Shown in pieces: positions 8,911 through 17,272 of a stretch of 64,000 nucleotides of DNA. A model generated the notes under the pieces. It was not told the origin of the DNA and made no database searches. It saw only the letters and a list, made by a program, of their open reading frames with translations. The first letter of the stretch is position 1. Each line of letters begins with the position of its first letter. This DNA comes from Clostridium magnum DSM 2767. Lineage in GTDB: Bacteria; Bacillota; Clostridia; Clostridiales; Clostridiaceae. The DNA lies in NCBI RefSeq assembly GCF_001623875.1, contig NZ_LWAE01000002.1, forward strand, positions 744,001-808,000, in the 5' to 3' direction. The translations under genes were made by a program, and so were the position numbers.

Positions 8911-9561
8911 ATGGGAATGTTTAAAAGAATATCAAATATTTTTAGGTCAAAAGTTAATAATGCTCTAGATGAGGTTGAAAATCCGATAGAGCTGTTAAAT
9001 CAAAAGGTAAGAGACATGGAAGAAAGTTTAAATACAGCAAAACTTTCATCTGCACAAATTTTGGGAAATGTTCATGAAATTGAAAAGAAAATGAGTAATG
9101 CTAAAAGAACATCAGAAGAATTTGAAGAGAAGGTAAAACTTGCAATGAGCAAGGGTAATGAGGAGTTGGCTAAAAAGGCTTTAGCCAAAAAAATTGAAGC
9201 TGATAAGAGCTATGATTCATTAAAGATGAGTTATGATGATGCTGTAAAAAAGGCGGAAGGCATTAAGAAAAAATTAAGAGAATTAGAGGCAGAGATAGAA
9301 AAGACTAGAACCTATAGAGATGAGGCTGCTGCAAGATATAATAATGCAGAGGCTAGTAAAAAGGTTAATGAGATATTAGCTAATGTAGATGCTGGAAGTA
9401 ACAAAATAAACTTAGATGATATAGAAAGAAAAATACAGAAAAAAGAGGCTATGGCTGAAGGTCTAAATGATTTAAGAGAAGATAATTCTTTAGATAAAGA
9501 ATTTGAAAAACTGAAGGAAGTTGACCTAGACGCTGAGTTGCAAAAATATAAACAAAGCTAG
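8911..9561 (+). CDS. pspA: PspA/IM30-family membrane-stress protein
   Basis: 216 residues, almost wholly helical coiled coil and rich in Lys and Glu, as expected for PspA/Vipp1 (ESCRT-III-like) proteins. The N-terminal MGMFKRISNIFRSKVNNALDEVENP amphipathic helix is the family signature, and NPIELLNQKVRDMEESL follows. Such proteins bind stressed inner membrane and preserve the proton gradient. The RBS is TTTAGGAGGA, 9 bases before ATG. No pspBC or liaRS genes are next to it, so its regulator lies elsewhere. It shares a terminator with the convergent ABC-transporter operon. Confidence 0.92.
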   Translation: MGMFKRISNIFRSKVNNALDEVENPIELLNQKVRDMEESLNTAKLSSAQILGNVHEIEKKMSNAKRTSEEFEEKVKLAMSKGNEELAKKALAKKIEADKSYDSLKMSYDDAVKKAEGIKKKLRELEAEIEKTRTYRDEAAARYNNAEASKKVNEILANVDAGSNKINLDDIERKIQKKEAMAEGLNDLREDNSLDKEFEKLKEVDLDAELQKYKQS

Positions 9562-9570
9562 TAACTGGAT

Positions 9571-9610
9571 AAAACCAAAGGTCTGCTTGATTAGCAGGTC
9601 TTTGGTTTTA
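9571..9610. terminator. Terminator shared by pspA and the convergent ABC operon
   Basis: An imperfect inverted repeat (AAAACCAAAG ... CTTTGGTTTT with a weaker inner stem) lies immediately after pspA. It overlaps the last bases of the minus-strand ATPase gene. Confidence 0.75.
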
Positions 9611-10216
9611 TTTCACATTTAAAGGGTATATTATATCTCCTAGGAGCTTTGCTTCTTCCTTGTCATGAGTTACTAGTATGACAGTCCTTTTATCTTTTTT
9701 ATAGAGCTTTAAAAATTCTTCTATTATTTCAGTTTTTAATTCATCATCTAACCCTTTAAAGGGTTCATCCATTAAAAGTAACCTACTTTTATATGCAAAG
9801 GCCCTAGCAATGGCAACCCGTCTTTTCATACCACCACTTAATTTAGATGGAAGTTTATTTTTGAACTCTATTAGTCTAACCATTTCTAGATATTTAGTTA
9901 TTATTTTATCCATTTCATTTTTATCTAGCGTAGACTTTAGTACAAAGGCTATATTCTCATAAACTGTAAGATAGGGAATAAGCCGGTCTTCTTGAAATAT
10001 ATAAGAAATGCTATTATCTTTTAGGATAACTTGTCCACTATCTTTTTTTTCAACACCACTTATAATGTTTAGTAATGTGGTTTTTCCACAACCGGAAGGC
10101 CCTGAAATAACAGTAATCTTATTTTCTTGTATGTCCATATTTATATTGTCTAAAACAGTATTTTCTTCATAGGATTTACATAAATTTATTAACTTAACTT
10201 CGTAATTAGCTGACAA
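9608..10216 (-). CDS. ABC importer ATPase, nitrate/sulfonate/taurine type
   Basis: 202 residues with Walker A GPSGCGKTT, Q-loop in YIFQEDRLIPYLTV, signature LSGGMKRRVAIARA, Walker B LLLMDEPF and the H-loop VTHD. It is complete but some 40-50 residues shorter than SsuB/TauB, lacking the C-terminal extension. The start is TTG at 10216, with AGGAGG ten bases upstream; no ATG has a comparable site. It powers the importer formed with the permease and lipoprotein encoded upstream on the same strand, separated from the permease by 99 bases. The substrate is not determinable from the ATPase. Confidence 0.9.
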   Translation of the reverse strand: MSANYEVKLINLCKSYEENTVLDNINMDIQENKITVISGPSGCGKTTLLNIISGVEKKDSGQVILKDNSISYIFQEDRLIPYLTVYENIAFVLKSTLDKNEMDKIITKYLEMVRLIEFKNKLPSKLSGGMKRRVAIARAFAYKSRLLLMDEPFKGLDDELKTEIIEEFLKLYKKDKRTVILVTHDKEEAKLLGDIIYPLNVK

Positions 10217-10315
10217 TTTAATTTAACCTCCTAAAATAATTAAGTATAATTACCTTAATAGCTGCATTAAAAACTTTTAGTAAATATTCTGATGTCACTT
10301 AATTAAATTATTAAA

Positions 10316-11074
10316 TTAATTATTTTCTCTCTTTTTTATATAGTATTTAAATATAAGTTCAAAAGCAAAGCTTAATAAAACAACTACAATAGTCCAAGCA
10401 AAAAGTTCAGCAGTCTCTAAAGTAGATTTAGCTTTTAGCAGATTTAGACCTATGGAGTACCTAGGAGTACTAAGTATTTCAGAAGCTACTGAAACCTTCC
10501 AGCCAATACCTAGGCACATTAGTATTCCTGATACAATATAATGTTTTATTGAAGGAAGATAAATATCTTTTATTATATATATTTTTTTTACTTTATAAAT
10601 GCTAGCCATTTGGATTAGCTGCTTGTCTACAGCTTTTATCCCCTGCAATACATTGGTGTAGATTATAGGAAAGCATATTAGTATAGCGGTAAAAATTACT
10701 ACACCAGAGGATCTGAACCAAACTAAAGCTAAGATTATTATAGACATTACAGGAGTAGCTTTTGTAACTACTATTAAAGGTTCCAACAGCTCTTCTATAA
10801 AGCTGATAAGTCCGGCTGCAACTCCTATTACTATTCCTATACCTATAGATAGAAAAAGGCCTAATACAACTGTGGTTACGCTGTTACAAACACTTTTCCA
10901 AAAATAAATTTTTCCTGTAAGAAAAAATAATACTTTTGCTACCTCTATGGGAGAAGGTAGTAAAAGTGGATTATTAATAAAAAGGGAGCAAAGCTCCCAA
11001 ACTGATATCCAAAATGATAATGTTAAGATTTTTCTAGTTACTCTTCTCAGTTCCTTTGTAATAGAATTTTTCAT
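10316..11074 (-). CDS. ABC importer permease, SsuC/TauC type
   Basis: About 252 residues and six membrane segments of the BPD_transp_1 fold. The EAA-like cytoplasmic loop reads MASIYKVKKIYIIKDIYLPSI. The ATG at 11074 is chosen because GGAGG lies 11 bases upstream; it overlaps the end of the binding-protein gene by about 40 bases, showing translational coupling. A start further upstream would deepen the overlap without a ribosome binding site. It forms the channel of the importer with the ATPase at 9608-10216. Confidence 0.9.
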   Translation of the reverse strand: MKNSITKELRRVTRKILTLSFWISVWELCSLFINNPLLLPSPIEVAKVLFFLTGKIYFWKSVCNSVTTVVLGLFLSIGIGIVIGVAAGLISFIEELLEPLIVVTKATPVMSIIILALVWFRSSGVVIFTAILICFPIIYTNVLQGIKAVDKQLIQMASIYKVKKIYIIKDIYLPSIKHYIVSGILMCLGIGWKVSVASEILSTPRYSIGLNLLKAKSTLETAELFAWTIVVVLLSFAFELIFKYYIKKRENN

Positions 11075-12047
11075 CTGGCATTTTTCCTCCGATGGATTTT
11101 GGATCATTTTCGTTTAAAACACTGTAGAATTTATCTAAGGATTCTTTTCCATCCTTTGCACTGATAAATACAATATTACATTTTGGAATAGCCATTTCTG
11201 CTACTTTAGCTTTTGGAATTATTCCGTTTTTTTCAATTAATTTTCCCGCTTCCTCTTTACTGCTATTTACAAAATCAACAGAGTTTTTATATTTACTTAA
11301 GAATTCATCTAAGTCGTTTCCTCTTTTATCTATGAAATCTTTTCTAAATACTAAAGTACCCATTACCAACTGATTCTTACCTTCTGATGCTTTTTCCCAT
11401 TCTTTAGTTAAGTCTATTGATACTTGTAAATCTGTATCTTTCATTTGTGTTGTAGTTACAAAAGGCTCTGGTAAAACAGCTATTTTAACCTCTTTTGATG
11501 CTACTGCAGCAGCCAAATTACTATGATCTGCCTTGTATTCAATTTTAACATCTTTATCTGGATCTAAACCATTTTTCTCCAATATGTAATTTAAAACAAA
11601 TTCAGGTGTACCACCTTTTCCGCTGGAATAAATAGTTTTACCTTTTAAATCCTTTATATCTTTTATGGTATTACCATTTTCTACGATATATAGCACTCCT
11701 AGTGTGTTTATTCCTACTATTTGAACAGCACCCTTTGTCTTATTATACAAAATTGGTGCTAGATTTGATGGTACTGCTGCCCCATCAACTTCACCATTTA
11801 CTACTTTAGAAATAATTTGGTCAGGTGAATCAAACAAAGATATATCATAACTATCTTTATTTTCCTCTATTAGTTTAACCATTCCCATGCCGGTAGGGCC
11901 TTTTAAAGCTGCTATTTTAATTTTTTCTTTTTTGCTTTGTTCAGAAGCTTGACCAGAACTGCTGGTTTGCTTAGAACAGCCTGATGCAAGTAAAATTGAA
12001 ATTACTAGCATAAATGACATTAATAATGTTACTGTTGTTTTTTTCAT
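11034..12047 (-). CDS. ABC substrate-binding lipoprotein, NrtA/SsuA/THI5-like
   Basis: About 338 residues. MKKTTVTLLMSFMLVISILLASGC is a lipoprotein signal with lipobox LASGC. The mature part begins IKIAALKGPTGMG and contains IKDLKGKTIYSSGKGGTPE and AVLPEPFVTT, typical of the periplasmic NMT1/SsuA-like family for sulfonates, nitrate, pyrimidines or similar small compounds. The start at 12047 has AAGGGGG seven bases upstream; the frame extends further 5' only through repeat DNA. It is the first gene of a three-gene minus-strand operon. The ligand is unknown: the GPTGMG motif occurs in several members of uncertain specificity. No thiamine or sulfonate genes adjoin. Confidence 0.88.
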   Translation of the reverse strand: MKKTTVTLLMSFMLVISILLASGCSKQTSSSGQASEQSKKEKIKIAALKGPTGMGMVKLIEENKDSYDISLFDSPDQIISKVVNGEVDGAAVPSNLAPILYNKTKGAVQIVGINTLGVLYIVENGNTIKDIKDLKGKTIYSSGKGGTPEFVLNYILEKNGLDPDKDVKIEYKADHSNLAAAVASKEVKIAVLPEPFVTTTQMKDTDLQVSIDLTKEWEKASEGKNQLVMGTLVFRKDFIDKRGNDLDEFLSKYKNSVDFVNSSKEEAGKLIEKNGIIPKAKVAEMAIPKCNIVFISAKDGKESLDKFYSVLNENDPKSIGGKMPDEKFYYKGTEKSN

Positions 12048-12083
12048 GGTAATCCCCCTTGTATAGTGTGTTATAGCTACCTT

Positions 12084-12345
12084 ATTTGTCCGATGACTAC
12101 CTGCTCTAATACTCCCATCTGTATAGGAAACTCCTCTTCCTAACGTCGGAGGAGTAAGCGATTCATACAAAATCATAGATTTTGTGTGAATCGCTTAACT
12201 GTACGTTGCGAGCGGCTATGTCCCTAGATTCGTTCAACTAAGAATCAGGTGGGGGTTAAATGCCTAAATGGCATTTAACGGGCAAAGCCCAGGGTCGTAG
12301 ACGAAACCCCATCTGATTCAAGTTTCCACTTCATTAAATTATAGA
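12084..12345. repeat. Dispersed structured repeat, copy A (possible IS200/IS605 right-end relic)
   Basis: This segment shares three blocks with 56525-56665: TTTGTCCGATGACTACC, a middle block around GTACGTTGCGAG..GTCCCT..ATTCGTTCA..CTAAGAAT, and a terminal TGATTCAAGTTTCCACTTCAT block. The third block also occurs at about 25001-25044. Between the shared blocks copy A carries extra palindromes: an AAGCGATTCA..TGAATCGCTT stem, GTTAAATGCC..GGCATTTAAC and GGGC/GCCC. The closing stem (AATCAGGTGGGG with CCCCATCTGATT) is like the 3' hairpin of TnpB-associated right ends. No transposase is present. Identity as an IS relic is inference; the repeat itself is seen directly. Confidence 0.65.
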
Positions 12346-12488
12346 TCACATATACCAATTATAACATTAATTTGAAGCTAAAAAAATGATAAAAATTGAA
12401 TAGTAATTAAATTAAAGAAAGAAAAGAATTAATTTTAGTTTTAGAAGGCAAAATATAATAAATGAACTATTGATGAGGAGGTAGTATA

Positions 12489-14153
12489 GTGAAAAACGAA
12501 AATAATGTAAAAGTTATCCCTTTGGGAGGTCTCGGAGAAATAGGAAAAAATATAACAGCCTTTGAATATAAAAACGAGATTATTGTAATAGATTGCGGCA
12601 TATCCTTTCCTGATGAGGAAATGTATGGTGTAGACCTGGTAATACCTGATATAACTTATTTGTTAAATAATTCAGATAGGGTTAAAGGTATTTTTATAAC
12701 CCATGGACATGAAGATCATATAGGATCTTTACCCTATATTTTAAAGCAGCTAAATGTGCCTGTCTATGGCACAAGACTTACTCTAGGGATAGTTGAAAAT
12801 AAATTAAAAGAGCATAATATTCTTTCAGATTGTGAACTCAATAAGGTGGAAGCAGGAGATATAATAGAATTAGAAAATTTAAAAGTTGAATTTATAAGAA
12901 ACACTCACAGTATAGCGGATTCCTGCTCTATTGCTATTCATACGCCAATTGGTGTAATATTACATACCGGTGATTTTAAAATAGATTATACTCCTATTGA
13001 TGGATTAGTTATGGATTTAGAGCGTATTTCAAACTTGGGAAGAAATGGGGTACTGCTACTTATGGCAGATAGTACTAATGTGGAGCGCCCAGGTCATACA
13101 ATTCCAGAAAGATCTATAGGGGAAACCTTAACAAGAATTTTTTCTAATGCGAAAGGAAGAGTTATTGTGGCGACCTTTGCCTCAAATATTCACAGAATGC
13201 AGCAGATAGTAAATGCTTCTGTAAAGTATGGAAGAAAAATAGCATTTAGTGGAAGAAGTATGGAAAATATTTCAGAGGTAGCCATGGATTTAGGATATTT
13301 ACATATACCTGAAGGCAAAACTATAAGTGTAGATGAGATACAGAGTTATCCTAACGAACAGGTAACAATTATAACCACTGGAAGTCAAGGGGAACCTATG
13401 TCAGCTCTTGCTAGAATAGCATTTTCTACTCATAGAAAACTTAAGATTGAACCAAAAGATTTATATATTATTTCTGCATCGCCTATTCCAGGAAACGGGA
13501 AATTAGTATCTAAGGTGATTAATCAATTATTTAAGAGAGGCGCAGATGTAATTTATGAAGCTTTAGAGGAAGTACATGTATCTGGTCACGCATATCAGGA
13601 GGAATTAAAGTTAATTCATACATTAGTTCATCCTAAGTACTTTATGCCAGTTCATGGCGAATATAGACATTTAAGACACCATTCAGAATTAGCTCAGAAG
13701 TTAGGAATGGAAGAGAAGAATATTTTTAATCTTGAAACAGGTCAAGTTTTAGAGTTATCAGATAAAGAAGCAATGATTACAGGAAGGGTTCATACTGGAT
13801 CTGTATATGTAGATGGATTTGGAGTAGGGGATGTAGGCAATATAGTACTTAGAGATAGAAAACATTTGGCACAAGATGGCATGCTCACAATAGTAGCTAC
13901 AATAGAAAAAGAATCCTATAGTATAATTGCAGGACCAGATATAATTACAAGAGGATTTGTATATGCAAAGGAATCTGAAGCTTTGATAAAGGAAGCAAAG
14001 GACATTGTTAGAAAAGAGTTAGAGGATTGCTTAGAAAATAAAGTTATTGAGTGGTATGTACTAAAAGCTAATATGAAAAAATCTATGGAGAAGTACCTAT
14101 ATGAAAAGACTAAACGAAGACCAATTATACTTCCAATTATTATGGAAATCTAA
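12489..14153 (+). CDS. rnj: Ribonuclease J (metallo-beta-lactamase, beta-CASP)
   Basis: 554 residues, full length for RNase J. The zinc ligands HGHEDH are at residues 72-77, with NTHSI, HTGDFKIDYTP and the beta-CASP motifs (ADSTNVERPGHT, FASNIHRMQQI, GRSME, TGSQGEPMSAL, SASPIPGNG, HVSGHA) in order, then a KH-like C-terminal domain. The enzyme has 5'-3' exonuclease and endonuclease activity in mRNA decay and rRNA maturation. The start is GTG with GAGGAGGTA just upstream. It is monocistronic with a terminator after it. Whether it is J1 or J2 cannot be told from this gene alone. Confidence 0.95.
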   Translation: MKNENNVKVIPLGGLGEIGKNITAFEYKNEIIVIDCGISFPDEEMYGVDLVIPDITYLLNNSDRVKGIFITHGHEDHIGSLPYILKQLNVPVYGTRLTLGIVENKLKEHNILSDCELNKVEAGDIIELENLKVEFIRNTHSIADSCSIAIHTPIGVILHTGDFKIDYTPIDGLVMDLERISNLGRNGVLLLMADSTNVERPGHTIPERSIGETLTRIFSNAKGRVIVATFASNIHRMQQIVNASVKYGRKIAFSGRSMENISEVAMDLGYLHIPEGKTISVDEIQSYPNEQVTIITTGSQGEPMSALARIAFSTHRKLKIEPKDLYIISASPIPGNGKLVSKVINQLFKRGADVIYEALEEVHVSGHAYQEELKLIHTLVHPKYFMPVHGEYRHLRHHSELAQKLGMEEKNIFNLETGQVLELSDKEAMITGRVHTGSVYVDGFGVGDVGNIVLRDRKHLAQDGMLTIVATIEKESYSIIAGPDIITRGFVYAKESEALIKEAKDIVRKELEDCLENKVIEWYVLKANMKKSMEKYLYEKTKRRPIILPIIMEI

Positions 14154-14192
14154 TTTTGTAAATTAAAACAAAATCATGAGCAATATGATATT

Positions 14193-14226
14193 AAGTCAAC
14201 CTGATGTAATTATCAGGTTGACTTTT
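14193..14226. terminator. Terminator between rnj and the kinase-like gene
   Basis: A perfect 13-bp stem, AAGTCAACCTGAT with ATCAGGTTGACTT, and a 6-base loop lie between two convergent genes. Confidence 0.88.
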
Positions 14227-14229
14227 AAA

Positions 14230-14772
14230 CTATAAATTTTTCCAATGAGAATATTTATCACTATATTTATTTTTTATTAAACTAAAGAATTGATCTAAAT
14301 ATCCAAATTTCCTTAATGTGCCTAATATTTTTTTAGGATATTTCTGGACAATATGAAAGGTTTTTCTAGGGTCTATTGCTATAATAGATTCGTCAGCTTG
14401 TACAAAAATATGAGGAGCACGTATATCTAATCTTGTAAATCCAAGCCTTTCAAATTCACATACTAATTCTACTAATTCAAATGCTAGTTTTTTACTTAAT
14501 TTATTTTTTGCCAAGTAGTCCCTAAGATTCACTCCTGGTACAAAGTCCATAACTATAGAGTAGTCATCATGTTTGTATACTTTAGGAAAAAATCTGCTAT
14601 TTTTTGCACACTCTAAAATATAAAATTGATCTTTACAGGAACGGTTACTGTGAAAAATCTTTATTACTTTGTTAGGTGGCAAGAAATATACTTTACCTTG
14701 GGTACCTTGTCCAATAAATTTCAAGTTGATTACATCTATACCACTATAATAATCCCCATATAGCTTGCTCAT
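14230..14772 (-). CDS. Small protein-kinase-like protein (YrzF/RIO-like)
   Basis: 180 residues with a truncated protein-kinase fold. It has a glycine loop GQGTQGKVY, an ATP lysine in KVIKIF, a hinge MDFVPGVNLRDYL, a catalytic loop RLDIRAPHIFV and, in place of DFG, AIDPRK. The catalytic Asp is kept, but the HRD His-Arg and the loop Asn are replaced (Asn by His). Small lipid-kinase-like or YrzF-type kinases of Firmicutes have this size and outline. The RBS GAGGTAA precedes the ATG. It is probably monocistronic and convergent with rnj. Target unknown; activity plausible but unproven. Confidence 0.75.
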   Translation of the reverse strand: MSKLYGDYYSGIDVINLKFIGQGTQGKVYFLPPNKVIKIFHSNRSCKDQFYILECAKNSRFFPKVYKHDDYSIVMDFVPGVNLRDYLAKNKLSKKLAFELVELVCEFERLGFTRLDIRAPHIFVQADESIIAIDPRKTFHIVQKYPKKILGTLRKFGYLDQFFSLIKNKYSDKYSHWKNL

Positions 14773-14848
14773 AATAATTACCTCACTTTGTAATTTTTTA
14801 TCATGTGTAGATTATTTTATAGTATAGTATATTGCTAAAGAGGATAAT

Positions 14849-14875
14849 ATGTTACTTTATATTGTAAAGTAACAT
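14849..14875. promoter_or_regulatory. Perfect 11-bp dyad upstream of the kinase-like gene
   Basis: ATGTTACTTTA and TAAAGTAACAT are separated by 5 bases, between the kinase-like gene start (14772) and the next minus-strand terminator. It could be an operator or an RNA hairpin; there is no T-tract. Confidence 0.4.
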
Positions 14876-14921
14876 TTAAACTATATAAGAGAATTAAGGA
14901 GTGGAGTAATTACACAAAATA

Positions 14922-14960
14922 AAAAGGTTGTCTAAAGTTTATACTTTAGAAACAACCTTT
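14922..14960 (-). terminator. Terminator of the AI-2E-family permease gene
   Basis: An inverted repeat AAGGTTGT..TAAAGT / ACTTTAG..ACAACCTT, with a T-run on the minus strand, lies 14 bases past the permease stop codon. Confidence 0.85.
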
Positions 14961-14973
14961 ATTACTGCAATAA

Positions 14974-15984
14974 TTAAGTTTCTTCTATGTGCAGTATATC
15001 TAACAGGAATACGAACAGAGGTATACCAATGATTAGTCCCCATACTCCCATATAATGTTCTGAAAAAATCAAAATTACAAACACAAAAAATACTGGTAGA
15101 TTAACAGATATAGACATTAATTTTGGTTTTAGTATATAACCTTCCAATAAATGTAAAATCCCTAGAATAACTAATACATAAATAACTGTTGTTATTCCAC
15201 CTATGTTAAAGGCTATTATTAGAAGTGGTATAAGTGCTATAAGTAATCCTGCTATAGGTATCAGCCCTAAAATAAACAGCATAAATCCTATTCCTAGAAC
15301 ATTGTCAAAACCTATAAATGCAAATGCAATAGATGCGAATACTGAATTTATAATAGAGAGAATAGCTTGAACTTCCATTATTTTTCCGAAGGAATTTAAA
15401 AACTTTTTACCAAGATATTTATAATACTTATAAATAAAAGATATCTTGCTATTTTCAATTTTTCTCACAAAGGTAACTAATTGATCTTGCTCTATCATAA
15501 ATAATAAGCTTAGTAAAAATGCAAAACAGATATCTAGACTTAAATGTTGTACTTTTAGTAACCATTTTACAAGTATGCTGCCACTTTGATTCAGATAACT
15601 GCTTAAATGTGTTTGTTGTATTAGTGATAAGATTCTACTATCCAATATATCCTTATAATCATCAGGATTAAAATGTATTACTTGATTTCTTATAAAATGT
15701 AGTTGCTTTATAACAGCAGGAACATAATTATAAAATAAATAAGATATACCTAAAAATATTAGAGTGTAAATAAATATTATTATAGCTTTCCTTTTAATAG
15801 GAACTATTCTATGTACCCCTTTGTATGTAAAATTAACACCTTTATAAAACAGGAAAGAAAAAACAAATGTTAGCAGTACTAGTGTAATTATACTTTTTAT
15901 AGAATAGAACAAAACAATTAGTGAAAAGATAGCGAAGAGTTTTTTGATAAAATCTTCTGTAAATATTCTTCTAAATAGATCCAT
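14974..15984 (-). CDS. AI-2E family transporter (PerM/TqsA-like)
   Basis: About 336 residues, eight membrane segments with the characteristic central soluble helical part and a C-terminal re-entrant region (GLIPIAGLLIALIPLLI and LEGYILKPKLMSISVNLPVFFVF). The P-x-x-N/S-V-N-L-P-like segment is typical of the family. Such proteins export small molecules such as autoinducer-2 or act as ion antiporters; substrate cannot be read here. A GTG at 15993 is possible, but AAAGGAC sits about 9 bases before ATG at 15984, which is preferred. Monocistronic on the minus strand. Confidence 0.88.
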   Translation of the reverse strand: MDLFRRIFTEDFIKKLFAIFSLIVLFYSIKSIITLVLLTFVFSFLFYKGVNFTYKGVHRIVPIKRKAIIIFIYTLIFLGISYLFYNYVPAVIKQLHFIRNQVIHFNPDDYKDILDSRILSLIQQTHLSSYLNQSGSILVKWLLKVQHLSLDICFAFLLSLLFMIEQDQLVTFVRKIENSKISFIYKYYKYLGKKFLNSFGKIMEVQAILSIINSVFASIAFAFIGFDNVLGIGFMLFILGLIPIAGLLIALIPLLIIAFNIGGITTVIYVLVILGILHLLEGYILKPKLMSISVNLPVFFVFVILIFSEHYMGVWGLIIGIPLFVFLLDILHIEET

Positions 15985-16379
15985 TAAGTTCACGTCCTTT
16001 TGTTAAGATTAAACAGCGTATATTAATATTATAAACTTTTTTATCTATTGTTACAATGAAGATAAAAAACTTGTTTGTATAATTACTAACTAAAATATAA
16101 TATTTAATATATACAAGTTACTTTTGAAGCTTCATTTATAACTTATTTAGGTTTTAGATAGAACTTTAAATATGCAGGTATTGGAAGAAAGTGAAAATAT
16201 ATAAGATAAAGATAAGTTGTGAAATTAATAGATAGTTAAGAATTAAAGGACAAATTCCGGATATAAATGAATTTTTGAGTTTAAAGAGCAACTTGATTAT
16301 GTGTTAAATAAATAATATAATATTGTATAAATAATTATTTTAAGAGTTATTTTATACTTTATTAAAGGGGTGGCTAAAA
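15985..16379. other. AT-rich divergent intergenic region
   Basis: About 395 bases between divergent genes. I see no open frame with a ribosome binding site, no riboswitch core and no strong dyad. It should hold the promoters of both neighbours, but no -10/-35 pair stands out. Confidence 0.4.
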
Positions 16380-17216
16380 ATGGATGATGATATAAAAATA
16401 GAGATAGGGGAAGAAAATGGAGTCCAAATTGCAAAAGGAATAGAAGAAGTTAACAGAGAAAAATCTAAAAAGAAAAAAGGCATTCTTGCAATACTTGCAG
16501 CAGCTGGAGTGTTTTTAGGTAAGTTTAAATTCTTATTTATATTTCTAAAGTTAGGAAAAATATTTTCAACCTTTGGATCTATGTTGCTGATGATTTGGGT
16601 ATATGCAAGAATTCATGGATGGACATTTGGGATAGGTTTTGTTTTACTATTGTTTATGCATGAAATGGGACACTACTTTGCTGCAAAAAGAGTTAAATTG
16701 CCAGTATCAACGCCGATATTTATACCTTTTGTTGGAGCTCTTATATCTATGAAGGAACAGCCTGCAGATGCTAAAACAGAAGCATTTGTGGCTATAGGAG
16801 GACCGGTTTTAGGAAGTATAGCTGCGTTTATATCCTTGGGCATTTACTATGGAACAGGTAAAAGTGTATTTCTAGCTTTAGCCTATAGCGGATTTATATT
16901 AAATCTGTTCAATCTTATTCCTGTCCACCCCCTTGATGGCGGAAGAATTGTTACAGCTATATCACCAGTTCTTTGGTTTGTGGGTATTCCTTTAATGCTG
17001 ATTGCTGTAGTAAAGTTTTTCAATGTGATAATTATAATGTTTCTGATATTAGGAGTGATGGAACTTTATAAATATTATAAAAATCCAGATAAGAAATATT
17101 TTGAAGTTCCAAAATCCATAAGGGTAATGTATGCTTTAGCTTATTTCGGATTAATAGCTCTACTAGGTGTATTTAGTGGATATATATATCAAATGGTACC
17201 CAGAAATTTCCAGTAA
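16380..17216 (+). CDS. Site-2-type intramembrane metalloprotease (M50)
   Basis: 278 residues with a cytoplasmic N-terminal tail of about 35 residues. A membrane core carries the zinc motif HEMGH (residues 94-98), followed by a FIPFVGALI segment. The second active-site motif NLIPVHPLDGGR is also present, with Asp 186 completing the zinc site. The set is complete, so it should be an active protease cleaving membrane-embedded helices. The neighbours are a nucleotidyltransferase and the CCA enzyme; there is no anti-sigma factor alongside, so the substrate is unknown. Strong RBS AAAGGGGTGG. Confidence 0.9.
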   Translation: MDDDIKIEIGEENGVQIAKGIEEVNREKSKKKKGILAILAAAGVFLGKFKFLFIFLKLGKIFSTFGSMLLMIWVYARIHGWTFGIGFVLLLFMHEMGHYFAAKRVKLPVSTPIFIPFVGALISMKEQPADAKTEAFVAIGGPVLGSIAAFISLGIYYGTGKSVFLALAYSGFILNLFNLIPVHPLDGGRIVTAISPVLWFVGIPLMLIAVVKFFNVIIIMFLILGVMELYKYYKNPDKKYFEVPKSIRVMYALAYFGLIALLGVFSGYIYQMVPRNFQ

Positions 17217-17272
17217 TTCTATATATGAGATTCACAGTTGATTTATCCAGATCTGAAAGGGAGGTAAGCAAA

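Noticed and set aside
12048..12176. N-terminal extension of the substrate-binding protein frame.
   Set aside because: It runs through repeat DNA, has no ribosome binding site, and the lipoprotein signal begins at 12047 after AAGGGGG.
12280..12310. ACGGGCAAAGCCCAGGG resembles part of a cyclic-di-GMP riboswitch (GCAAAGCC).
   Set aside because: The rest of the GEMM core is absent, and the sequence is a palindromic insert inside the dispersed repeat, with a related insert at 57228.
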